Source: Bacillota bacterium (lineage in GTDB: Bacteria; Bacillota; Clostridia; Oscillospirales; Ruminococcaceae). Taken from it: a stretch of 18,581 nt of DNA. The notes beneath the pieces are model-generated. The model was not told the origin of the DNA and made no database searches. It saw nothing but the letters and a program-made list of their open reading frames with translations. Each line of letters opens with the position of its first letter. The first letter of the stretch is position 1. Made by a program: the position numbers and the translations under genes. This document shows positions 7,700 through 14,310 of this stretch, piece by piece. Location: assembly GCA_023412215.1 (NCBI GenBank), contig JAEYNX010000024.1, positions 1-18,581 on the forward strand, read 5' to 3'.

Positions 7700-8887
7700 A
7701 TGCGCTATTGTATAAAGATTCTGGCGATGCTGCTCTCTGTGCTGCTGCTGTGCGGCTGCTGGAGCCGTCGGGAGCTGGATACTATCGCGATCGTCACCGG
7801 TTTGGGTATCGATAACACCGACGAGGAAGGCGAAATCGCCCTGACGGTAGAGATAGAAAAGCCCGCACCCCCGCAGGGAGGGGGCGCGGGCGGGGATGGT
7901 GGAGGCGGCGGAGCGGGCTCCCAATACCTGAACATCACCAACCGGGGCAGCGACCTCTTTACCGTCGTGCGGGATTATAACAGCGAGGTCGGGCGCAAGC
8001 TGTACTTTCCCCATAATCAGGTTGTTATCTTCGGTGAGGAATTCGCGAAGCTCGGTATCCGCAACCAGATAGACTTTCTGCTGCGCGACCACGAAAACCG
8101 GCTGAATGTGCAGGTGCTCGTGGCAAAAGGCAAGGCGGAGAAGGTGCTTAACGCGCCGGAGCTGCTCGAGGGCGCCCCCGCCGTGGATATTGTAAATATG
8201 ATCGAGTCACAGAAAAACACCTCCGAGGCGCCCGATATAGACCTTCTGCACCTCTTGAGCGCCCTGACAAGCGCCACCACCGCACCGATCGCCCCGATGG
8301 TATCCCTCGAGGAGGATGGGGACGCGTCTAAGATCATTGTAGCGGGCACCGCCGTGTTTCGGGGCGATCATCTGGTGGGTGAGTTCAACGGGGCGGAGAC
8401 CCGCGGCATGCTGTGGATGATGGACAAGATGGGCAGCGGGGTTCTCAATTTTAAGCATGACGACGGCACGGTCTCGCTGGAGATTATAAAGGCTAAGACC
8501 AAGGTTGAGACCAGTCTTAAGCCTGACGGCACCCCCGTTGTGAAGGCGGAGGTCAAGGCAAACTGCAATCTGGGTAGCCAAAGCGGCATCATCGACCAGA
8601 CCTCGGAGGAAAGCTTAAAGGCGCTCGAGAAGCGCGCCGATGAGATCATCAAGGCCGAGATGGAGTATACGCTCGCACTGGCCAAGGATATGGGCACCGA
8701 CGTGTACGGGTTTGGAAATAAATTTCACCAGTACCACCCCAAGGAGTGGAAAGAGATGGAGGGTAAGTGGGATGAGCTCTTTAAAGCCCTCGAGGTGGAG
8801 ATTACGGTGAAAACCAGCATTCAGGGGACCGGCCGCATGACCAAGCCCGCCTACCCGGACATGACGCCGCCGGAGGATAAAAAATAG
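7700..8887 (+). CDS. Ger(x)C family germinant receptor lipoprotein, C subunit
   Basis: A 395-aa protein with a lipoprotein signal peptide: a basic start, a hydrophobic core and LLLCGC, where C20 would be lipidated. The following WSRREL and the text up to IDNTDEEGEI are typical of Ger(x)C proteins. The mature protein lies outside the inner spore membrane in three C-subunit domains. An ATG six bases earlier (7694) is in frame but directly abuts GGAGGG (7688-7693), whereas the ATG at 7700 has proper spacing, so I prefer 7700. A glycine-rich stretch after KPAPPQ (about residues 54-72) looks like an inserted linker in the first domain. The -2 residue of the lipobox is Cys instead of the usual Ala, Ser or Thr. 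It is the second gene of the operon, between the A and B subunits. Confidence 0.94.
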   Translation: MRYCIKILAMLLSVLLLCGCWSRRELDTIAIVTGLGIDNTDEEGEIALTVEIEKPAPPQGGGAGGDGGGGGAGSQYLNITNRGSDLFTVVRDYNSEVGRKLYFPHNQVVIFGEEFAKLGIRNQIDFLLRDHENRLNVQVLVAKGKAEKVLNAPELLEGAPAVDIVNMIESQKNTSEAPDIDLLHLLSALTSATTAPIAPMVSLEEDGDASKIIVAGTAVFRGDHLVGEFNGAETRGMLWMMDKMGSGVLNFKHDDGTVSLEIIKAKTKVETSLKPDGTPVVKAEVKANCNLGSQSGIIDQTSEESLKALEKRADEIIKAEMEYTLALAKDMGTDVYGFGNKFHQYHPKEWKEMEGKWDELFKALEVEITVKTSIQGTGRMTKPAYPDMTPPEDKK

Positions 8888-8945
8888 CATCCCCATACCG
8901 TTTAACTGCCGCGGGGGTATCGCCTATGGCGGAAAGGAGTAAGCC

Positions 8946-10052
8946 GTGAATATTGTCAGCCCCTCCATCACCCCAAGGCAGTGGATGTTTGTAGTGGCCA
9001 CCTTCGTTCAGGGGTCTATCCTGCAGATCAGCACCTTTTTAAATGTAACCGAACAGTCTTCTTGGGTGCCTGTGCTGGGGGGATATCTGCTGGGGCTCGT
9101 CATGGTCGCGGTTTATCTAAAGCTCACGGCACTCTACCCCGGCAAGAATCTGATGGAGATCAACGGCCTCATCTTCGGGAAGGTCTTGGGTAAGGCTGTT
9201 TCCGTTCTTTACATGTTCTTCTTTTTCTCCGTGGCGGTGCTCAACCTGAGCGATACCAACCATTTTGTTTCAGAATACCTGCTGCCCAGTACCCCCGACA
9301 TGGTCATCGCGGCCTTGTTAATGCTTGCCTGTATCCTCGCGGTGCGCAAGGGAATCGACGCTATTGCGCGTTACGGCGCCGCGGTGGGCGTTATTCAAAT
9401 CGTCATCACGATTACACTGACGCTTTTGGCCTTTAAGGACGTAAGGCCGAGCAACATCCTACCGCTCTTTGATTTTCCGTTTAAAGCCTTCGTGCAGGGT
9501 ACCCACACCGCGCTTACCTTTTCGTATCTGGATGTGCTGGCACTGCTGATGGTAGTGCCGAACGCTGCAAACGCGAAGGAGAACCGTAAGAGTTTTGTTA
9601 TAGGCTTTAGCATCGGCGCGGCGGTGCTCATGCTGATTGTCCTTGTGATTACCGGTATTATGGGGCCGCTGATGGGCTACTTTTCGGCGGCCCGGTTTGA
9701 AACGGTGCGCTATATCAACGTGATCGAGATATTCAGCCGCATGGATACCCTTTTTGCCTTGGCGCTAATCGTTATGCGCTTCTTTAAGATCAGCGTGCTG
9801 CTGTACGCCTCAGTGCTTGCCTTTTCGCAGATCTGCGAGCTTAAAACCTATATGCCGCTTTCTTCAGTGCTGGGCGCGCTCGCCGCCTGCGCCTCGCTGT
9901 TTGTTTTTCGGTCGGCCGGCGAGAACGCCGACTGGGGCAGGAATGTCACCGCGGTGTATTCCTCGCTGTTCGAGATCATCCTGCCGGTGCTTACGCTGCT
10001 GCTGTATTACCTGCGGGGGCTCGTCAAAAAGCGGCGAACGCGAACCGCATAG
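8946..10052 (+). CDS. GerB family spore germination permease, first B subunit
   Basis: A 368-aa polytopic protein of the APC-superfamily spore germination permease family (GerAB/ArcD/ProY type), with about ten hydrophobic spans through its length. Family features are ITPRQWMFVVATFVQGS at the N-terminus, the YPGKNLMEI motif after span 2, ILAVRKGIDAIARYG and RYINVIEIFSRMDTLFAL, where the B subunit normally has its conserved central loop. In the receptor it forms the membrane channel-like ligand-binding subunit. The GTG start follows AAAGGAG with six bases of spacing. It lies 58 bases after the C subunit and 51 bases before a paralogue of exactly the same length, so it arose by or gave rise to a tandem duplication. 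Confidence 0.95.
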   Translation: MNIVSPSITPRQWMFVVATFVQGSILQISTFLNVTEQSSWVPVLGGYLLGLVMVAVYLKLTALYPGKNLMEINGLIFGKVLGKAVSVLYMFFFFSVAVLNLSDTNHFVSEYLLPSTPDMVIAALLMLACILAVRKGIDAIARYGAAVGVIQIVITITLTLLAFKDVRPSNILPLFDFPFKAFVQGTHTALTFSYLDVLALLMVVPNAANAKENRKSFVIGFSIGAAVLMLIVLVITGIMGPLMGYFSAARFETVRYINVIEIFSRMDTLFALALIVMRFFKISVLLYASVLAFSQICELKTYMPLSSVLGALAACASLFVFRSAGENADWGRNVTAVYSSLFEIILPVLTLLLYYLRGLVKKRRTRTA

Positions 10053-10103
10053 AGGTTATCACATACACCGATGTGTTTTGTCTTGTAAGGAGGGAGCAAA
10101 GCT

Positions 10104-11210
10104 ATGAAGCTTGTTAAGGACCAGATTACCCCCATGCAGTTGTTCTTCTCTACAGCGGCCTTTGGGCAGGGCTCCACCCTGCTTTCCTCCTTCTTTGTAG
10201 GCGTTTTAAAGCAGGACAGCTGGTTCGGTATTCTGGTGGGATACCTCATCAGCCTGCTGCTGTTGTCACTTTACCTCTACCTGCTTTCCAAGCACCCTGG
10301 GAAGAACCTGATGGAGATGAACGAAGAGGTATTCGGCAAAGTGGTAGGCAAGGGGATCTCGGTGCTTTATATCCTCTATTTCTTTTCGCTGGTGGTGCTC
10401 AACACCAATGACATGGACGTCTTTATTACGGGTTTTATCATGCCCGAGACCCCGCCGATCGCTATCGCGGCCCTTTTCGCACTCGTCTGCATTCTGGCGG
10501 TTAGAAAAGGGGCGAATGCCCTTGTGCGCTACTCGGCAATATTGAGCGTCAGCCAGCTCGTTGTAACCGTCACCTTTACCCTTCTCTTGATCTACCAAAT
10601 GAAGCCCGAGAACCTGCTTCCCGTTCTGGATATCCCCGCGAAAAGGATTTTTCAAGGCGTCCATACCGTTGTGGCGCTGCCATTTGGAGAGCTGATTGCC
10701 CTTACAATGTTCATCCCGTGTGTTGCCGACCAGAAAAAGGTGCGCGGGGCGTATTTGGGTGGTTTTACCTTAAGCGCCAGTGTGATGATGGCCATCGTGC
10801 TGGGCGACATTCTGGTGCTCGGCAACCTTCTTGAATACCTCACCCTGCCCCGCTACGAAACGGCGCGCCTCATCAACGTGCTCGATGTCTTCAACCGCAT
10901 GGAGACCCTTTATGCGCTCATCCTGATTATACTGCGCTTTTTTAAAGTGAGCATCCTGCTCTACGCGGTGGTGCTGGGCATTGCGCAGGTATTCAATCTG
11001 CGCAACTATGTGCCGCTGGTTTCAATACTCGGGGCGCTTGCCGCCCTTTACTCGGTATTTGTGTGGCACTCTGCGGCCGAAGGCGGAGAATGGGGCGCCA
11101 ACACCGCGGCGGTGTATGCCTCCTTCTTTAACATCCTGCTGCCCCTGCTCACCTTAGGCGTATATTCCGTCCGCGCGCTGATAACAAAAAGGAGGGTGCG
11201 ACCGGCATGA
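10104..11210 (+). CDS. GerB family spore germination permease, second B subunit
   Basis: A 368-aa paralogue of the preceding permease. The two align end to end without an evident gap, with about 45% identity by eye over the first 60 residues. Shared blocks include ITP.Q, the HPGKNLMEM motif, FGKV.GK..SVLY, CILAVRKG, and RLINVLDVFNRMETLYAL. The ATG start is preceded by AAGGAGG. Old divergence suggests both copies have been kept for different roles, such as different ligands, or a mixed receptor sharing one A and one C subunit. The gap upstream contains only a short CACAT/ATGTG hairpin with TTTT (10060-10079), too weak to call a terminator. The stop codon overlaps the next start (ATGA). Confidence 0.95.
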   Translation: MKLVKDQITPMQLFFSTAAFGQGSTLLSSFFVGVLKQDSWFGILVGYLISLLLLSLYLYLLSKHPGKNLMEMNEEVFGKVVGKGISVLYILYFFSLVVLNTNDMDVFITGFIMPETPPIAIAALFALVCILAVRKGANALVRYSAILSVSQLVVTVTFTLLLIYQMKPENLLPVLDIPAKRIFQGVHTVVALPFGELIALTMFIPCVADQKKVRGAYLGGFTLSASVMMAIVLGDILVLGNLLEYLTLPRYETARLINVLDVFNRMETLYALILIILRFFKVSILLYAVVLGIAQVFNLRNYVPLVSILGALAALYSVFVWHSAAEGGEWGANTAAVYASFFNILLPLLTLGVYSVRALITKRRVRPA

Positions 11211-11428
11211 TTCTGTTTGTGTGTGCGGTTTTCGCCGTGATCGGCGTTACCGAGCTCTCCACCCTCATCCAAAAGAAGATGTGGCGTGAGCTGGCGGTAT
11301 TTTCGGTGCTGTTTGTGTTTGCGCTCACCGTATCGGTGCTGTACGCAGCGGGGGTGGAGGTGCCAAGCCCCATGCGCGGCATCAAGTACCTGATTGAGGA
11401 TGTACTGAAAATCAGCTATAAGGGATAA
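11207..11428 (+). CDS. Small two-TM protein, germinant-receptor D-subunit-like
   Basis: A 73-aa protein with two predicted membrane helices (about residues 2-20 and 29-48) joined by a short basic loop (QKKMWRE) and a C-terminal tail of about 25 residues. It overlaps the second B gene by 4 bases, so it is translationally coupled to it, and it is the last gene before the operon terminator. Small two-TM 'D subunit' proteins encoded with germinant receptors are known from Bacillus, where they modulate receptor activity. Size, topology and position fit that class; the assignment rests on those and not on a specific motif. Confidence 0.75.
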   Translation: MILFVCAVFAVIGVTELSTLIQKKMWRELAVFSVLFVFALTVSVLYAAGVEVPSPMRGIKYLIEDVLKISYKG

Positions 11429-11466
11429 CCTTCCACTCAGATGCTCTCTGCCATAAAGCATTAATA

Positions 11467-11499
11467 GGACCCTGTTCGATTCAAACAGGGTCCATTTTT
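11467..11499 (+). terminator. Rho-independent terminator of the germination operon
   Basis: GGACCCTGTT (11467-11476) pairs perfectly with AACAGGGTCC (11484-11493) around a 7-base loop, followed by A and TTTTT (11495-11499). It lies 38 bases after the last stop codon and between convergent genes. Confidence 0.92.
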
Positions 11500-11557
11500 G
11501 ATAAGACAGTTCGCCGAACAAAACTGTTGTTCAAGCCGTTTAGCGATGGCGATGAAG

Positions 11558-11941
11558 CTACCGTTGCGCGATCTGAATAAGGTTGCCGCAGGTGTCGTCT
11601 AAAACGGCGATGGTGACATTGCCCAGCTCTGTCGGTTTAATCGTAAACTTCACGCCCTTTTCCACTAATCGCTCGTACTCCTTGCGAAGGTCGGCAACGC
11701 CAAACATCGTTGCGGGAATACCGTCGGCGAAGATCCTCTTTTGATACTCCTTTGCGGCAGGGTGATCGTTCGGCTCGAGCAGAAGCTCAGTGCCGTTTTG
11801 ATCCTCGGGAGAAACGACCGTTATCCACCTGAACTCGCCGGCGGGCACGTCCTCCTTTTTCACAAACCCCAGCTTTTCTGTATAAAACTTCAGTGCCTTG
11901 TCTTGATTCTGCACAAATATACTGGTGATGTTGATTTTCAT
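11558..11941 (-). CDS. VOC (glyoxalase/bleomycin-resistance superfamily) protein
   Basis: A 127-aa single-domain-pair VOC protein: MKINITSIFVQNQDKALKFY opens the first beta-alpha-beta-beta-beta unit, and GVADLRKEYERLVEKGVKF and LDDTCGNLIQI mark the second. The usual metal-ligand His at the start of the first strand is absent and the terminal Glu position is Gln (LIQI). It is therefore probably not a classical glyoxalase I; binding or sequestration of a small molecule, or a thiol-independent reaction, is possible. A strong GGGAGG lies just upstream of its ATG. It follows its likely regulator (11987-12265) by 45 bases on the same strand, forming an ArsR-VOC pair. Confidence 0.88.
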   Translation of the reverse strand: MKINITSIFVQNQDKALKFYTEKLGFVKKEDVPAGEFRWITVVSPEDQNGTELLLEPNDHPAAKEYQKRIFADGIPATMFGVADLRKEYERLVEKGVKFTIKPTELGNVTIAVLDDTCGNLIQIAQR

Positions 11942-11986
11942 ACTGCTTTTACCTCCCCTTGATTTTGGGGCGCCTACGGTTGATGA

Positions 11987-12265
11987 CTACTCCACCCACG
12001 CTTGCAGCAGGTTCTTTAAAGGCCGGTTATTGAAGGTGATGACGCGATATTTCCCCTTTCGTTTTGTTACTACCAGCCCTGCATCCTCCAATAAGGAAAG
12101 ATGTTTCGCGATCGCCTGCCGCGAGATGCTCAGGTCGTACTTCATAATAAGACGTGCCGTAAGCTCATACAACGTGAGTTCGTTGCGCTGTGACAGTTCG
12201 TCCAACATAAGCCGACGGGTCGAGTCGTCCAGTGCTTTGAATATTGCGTCATTGTTTGTTCTCAT
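11987..12265 (-). CDS. ArsR-type winged-helix transcriptional regulator
   Basis: A 92-aa single-domain regulator: residues 5-25 (DAIFKALDDSTRRLMLDEL) and the recognition region SISRQAIAKHLSLLEDAGLV are typical of ArsR-family winged helices. No Cys-based metal site is visible (no Cys in the 92 aa), so it is unlikely to be a metal sensor. The frame could extend to 12343, but the extension consists of the promoter and two operators, so I place the start at 12265. There is no ribosome binding site, and the predicted transcription start falls at about the ATG, suggesting a leaderless message. It is cotranscribed with the downstream VOC gene. Confidence 0.88.
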   Translation of the reverse strand: MRTNNDAIFKALDDSTRRLMLDELSQRNELTLYELTARLIMKYDLSISRQAIAKHLSLLEDAGLVVTKRKGKYRVITFNNRPLKNLLQAWVE

Positions 12266-12271
12266 ACATCC

Positions 12272-12301
12272 ATTATGCGCAACCAAGTGGTTGCTTGTCA
12301 A
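12272..12301 (-). promoter_or_regulatory. arsR promoter
   Basis: On the minus strand TTGACA (12296-12301) and CATAAT (12272-12277) are 18 bases apart. The expected start point is within a base or two of the ATG at 12265. An operator palindrome fills most of the spacer. Confidence 0.8.
12279..12294. promoter_or_regulatory. Operator 1 of the ArsR regulator
   Basis: Perfect inverted repeat GCAACCA-AG-TGGTTGC, located between the -35 and -10 boxes, where bound repressor would block RNA polymerase. Confidence 0.78.
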
Positions 12302-12307
12302 GTAGGA

Positions 12308-12323
12308 GCAACCATTTAGTTGC
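12308..12323. promoter_or_regulatory. Operator 2 of the ArsR regulator
   Basis: GCAACCA-TT-TAGTTGC, the same 16-base motif with one arm mismatch, centred 29 bases upstream of operator 1 and just beyond the -35 box. Confidence 0.7.
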
Positions 12324-12354
12324 GTGATGTATGATGATCTCATTGCCTTATAAT

Positions 12355-12398
12355 AAAAATGGCGCCGCAGGCCTGTAGAAGGGCCGGCGGCGCTGTTT
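12355..12398 (-). terminator. GC-rich hairpin terminator after the 126-aa gene
   Basis: GCGCCGC (12362-12368) pairs with CGGCGC (12388-12393), with inner GGCC/GGCC pairing. Read on the minus strand it is followed by an ATTTTTATT tract, as expected for the end of the gene at 12421. On the plus strand it is followed by TGTTTT. Confidence 0.72.
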
Positions 12399-12420
12399 TA
12401 CATGGTTGCGGATACTGCCC

Positions 12421-12801
12421 CTACACCTGTACGATGGTCATTGCGTAGGCGCGCACCTCCTCGATGCCCGGCAGCGTGCCGGGTGAGGTGTTGTTCGCGT
12501 CCAGCACCACCAGCGCCGCGACCTCCTTCGCCTGCGCGGGTGTTAACAGCGCGTGCCCCCGGCGCGCGATTTCATACACCGCGCCGAGGTTCTGGTCGCG
12601 AAGGTACTGCTTTTTACCCGAGATGAAGTACATCATCAGGTCTATCTCATCCAGCTTTTTCGGGTCGATCTCTTTAAGCACCGCCTTGATCCTTTCGCGG
12701 TGCTCCTCCCCGAACGGGAAGATGAGCTTCGCAAGCGCTTCGGTTTCCTCCCTCAGTTCCGCCTCACTCTTGCCAAACGTAAACGGCATTTCAAACCCCA
12801 T
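12421..12801 (-). CDS. Conserved-looking hypothetical protein, 126 aa
   Basis: I do not recognise this protein. It is soluble, without signal peptide or membrane span. The first two thirds are charged and helical (EAELREETEALAKLIFPFGE, then KAVLKEIDPKKLDEIDL), followed by a more compact region with QNLGAVYEIARRGHALLTP and LVVLDANNTSPGT. The single Cys-free chain shows no cofactor motif. An excellent AAGGAGG lies seven bases before the ATG, and a terminator hairpin follows the stop, so it is a real gene. It lies 76 bases downstream of the zinc-ribbon gene on the same strand and may share its transcript. Confidence 0.8.
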   Translation of the reverse strand: MGFEMPFTFGKSEAELREETEALAKLIFPFGEEHRERIKAVLKEIDPKKLDEIDLMMYFISGKKQYLRDQNLGAVYEIARRGHALLTPAQAKEVAALVVLDANNTSPGTLPGIEEVRAYAMTIVQV

Positions 12802-12877
12802 GGCGCGCCCTCCTTAGAAAGTTCACTCTATCTGTCAAACAGCCCGACCCGACGGCGGGCGGTACTATCCCTATTGC

Positions 12878-13228
12878 CTATTCAAACTGAATGCCGCATA
12901 CCGCGCAGGCCTTATCCCCCCGCCTTACCGCGGTGCTGCCGCAGCGCTGGCATTCATACCGCCCGCCCGAAAGGGGCAGCGCGCGGTTCTGGTGGCTCAA
13001 ATGATAGCGCGTGATGCGCCGGTCTTGCGCAAGCTCCACCGCGAGCAGCGCAGCCAGAAAGACGGCAATCAGCCCGCCGGCGGCAAGCGACAGGTTCATG
13101 ATTACCCGAAACGCCGCAAGGTGTGTAACCCGCAGCAGGACAAGGGCGCACAAAGGAACGGCTACTAAAAATATGCCGATGAGTATAACAATTATGTGCC
13201 CGTAGCCGATGGAGTTGATTTTTTTCAT
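12878..13228 (-). CDS. Two-TM membrane protein with C-terminal zinc ribbon
   Basis: A 116-aa protein with membrane helices at about residues 10-33 and 40-65, a basic cytoplasmic linker (RRITRYHLSHQNR), and a C-terminal zinc ribbon built from C93-x2-C96 and C108-x2-C111. It has no known enzymatic motif. Small zinc-ribbon membrane proteins are common in Clostridia and mostly uncharacterised. GGAGG lies eight bases before the ATG. An inverted repeat ACCATGTA/TACATGGT (13249-13256 and 13291-13298) lies in its upstream region with a TATACT box beside it (13299-13304, minus strand), possibly regulatory, but I find no properly spaced -35 box. Confidence 0.82.
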   Translation of the reverse strand: MKKINSIGYGHIIVILIGIFLVAVPLCALVLLRVTHLAAFRVIMNLSLAAGGLIAVFLAALLAVELAQDRRITRYHLSHQNRALPLSGGRYECQRCGSTAVRRGDKACAVCGIQFE

Positions 13229-13376
13229 GGAAACGTCCTCCGGAAAGCACCATGTAAAGGTGTTTCGCGATGCTCTTTTCGTTGTTTGAGTACATGGTAG
13301 TATAAAACGGAGGGGGCGTCAAGGAGGATTTGGGAATATTTCTGAGAAGAAGGGCAAGGGGTGTCACGGTGATGAT

Positions 13377-13454
13377 GTAGGGGCGAACCGTGTTCGCCCG
13401 CGGTCTAACCGCACGTTGCACAAGAATCCGCGGGAGACCAAAGGTCTCCCCTAC
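13377..13454 (+). repeat. 77-bp double-hairpin element, copy 4
   Basis: GGGCGAAC/GTTCGCCC first stem, CCGCGG boxes, GGGAGACC-AAA-GGTCTCCC second stem, GTAGGGG and CCCCTAC ends. Confidence 0.9.
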
Positions 13455-13662
13455 ATCCGATAACCACCCTGTTGCACATAAGGGGGCGATACTTCTTGAC
13501 AGGGCGAACACGCAGGTTCGCCCCTACGAGGTAACGGACAGGCGCCCGTAGGGGCAGCCCAATGTGTCTGCCCAATGCGGATGTATCGGCCTGTTTTTGT
13601 GTGGCACACCCCCTGTTGTAGGGGATGGCGGCCTATGGTTGCAACCGTGTCACGGTGATGCT

Positions 13663-13741
13663 GTAGGGGCGAACTGTGTTCGCCCGCGGTTGACCGCCCT
13701 GCGCTGAATAGAATCTGCGGGAGCCCGAAGGTCTCCCCTAC
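13663..13741 (+). repeat. 77-bp double-hairpin element, copy 5
   Basis: GGGCGAAC-TGT-GTTCGCCC first stem. The second hairpin is altered to GGGAGCCC-GAA-GGTCTCCC, giving one mismatch. Ends are GTAGGGG and CCCCTAC. Confidence 0.88.
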
Positions 13742-13904
13742 AACCCTAACCATCCTGTTGCCGCATGGTAGGGGCCGACGACCTCGGCGGCCCGTCGTCA
13801 CATACCGCGCCACGGGAATTCTGTAGGGAACGGCCCCTGTGCCGTTCCGTGTTAGGGCAGAGACCACGATGTAGGGGGCGGGGTCTTCCCACCCGTGGTT
13901 TTTA

Positions 13905-14010
13905 CTTGCTGCGCTTTTACTATGATTCCTGTTTAATTTTAGATTGTCGCGGCCTGAGCGACAATGTAAGATATAGCAGCAATTTTAGTAAAGACGCAAT
14001 ATGTGCCAAA
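13905..14010. repeat. AT-rich symmetrical module centred on ATTGTCGC/GCGACAAT
   Basis: An imperfect inverted repeat of about 100 bp, centred on ATTGTCGC-GGCCTGA-GCGACAAT, with outer TTGCTGCGCTTTTACTA matched by TAGTAAAGACGCAA. Its two halves correspond to the two outer boundaries of the composite element at 238-940. Here they are joined with almost nothing between them. Confidence 0.75.
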
Positions 14011-14215
14011 GCAGTCGTGATAGTAGGTCGGGCGATTGATAATCGCCCCTACACAGTCACCGTGGCGTAGCGAGTATCCGCGGGGCGCCGAGGACGCCGC
14101 CCCCTACACCATCCCCGTAGAACAGCGGGCAATGGCGGGCGATCAATAGTCGCCCCTGCGGCTGCATAGACAACGGCGGTCAAGCGCGCGAGGGCAGTAG
14201 TCCATAGAGGATGAA

Positions 14216-14235
14216 AAATGACACATCTATCATTT
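14216..14235. promoter_or_regulatory. TetR operator, upstream copy
   Basis: AAATGACA..TATCATTT: the same 20-base frame as the main operator at 14272-14291, with half-site ATGACA intact and the other half carrying one mismatch. It lies immediately upstream of the -35 box. Confidence 0.62.
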
Positions 14236-14240
14236 TTATC

Positions 14241-14269
14241 TTGACAACCGTCCCTCGGCACGCTACAAT
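14241..14269 (+). promoter_or_regulatory. tetR promoter
   Basis: TTGACA (14241-14246) and TACAAT (14264-14269), separated by exactly 17 bases, close to the vegetative consensus. Confidence 0.88.
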
Positions 14270-14296
14270 ATAAATGACATATATGTCATTTATATT
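14267..14296. promoter_or_regulatory. TetR operator, perfect 30-bp palindrome
   Basis: A perfect palindrome of 15 bases per arm centred at 14281.5, with core ATGACATATATGTCAT. It overlaps the -10 box and the expected start of transcription, and ends just before the ribosome binding site, so bound regulator would shut the promoter. Confidence 0.9.
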
Positions 14297-14310
14297 TGGA
14301 GGGGATTTGG

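Larger units (their letters stand above)
13377..14160. repeat. GTAGGGG hairpin array 4
   Basis: Fills the gap between the divergent zinc-ribbon and TetR genes. It contains two 77-bp elements 286 bases apart, the AACAGGGCGAAC/GTTCGCCC and GGCAGACA-type hairpins between them, GGAACGGC/GCCGTTCC (about 13830-13850), an AT-rich symmetrical module (13905-14010), and three further hairpins: GGGCGATT-GAT-AATCGCCC (14030-14048), GGGGCG..CGCCCC (14082-14103) and GGGCGA..TCGCCC (14137-14155). No gene is seen. Confidence 0.87.

Noticed and set aside
10060..10079. Terminator between the two B subunit genes
   Set aside because: The stem has only five AT-rich pairs and the T-run is four bases, too weak to stop transcription in an otherwise contiguous operon.
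12266..12343. N-terminal extension of the ArsR regulator
   Set aside because: The extra 26 codons coincide with the -35 box, -10 box and both operators, and the family begins at the later Met.
13377..13900. CRISPR array
   Set aside because: The repeated hairpins are not evenly spaced by unique spacers; the spacing DNA is itself repeated between arrays, and there are no cas genes.
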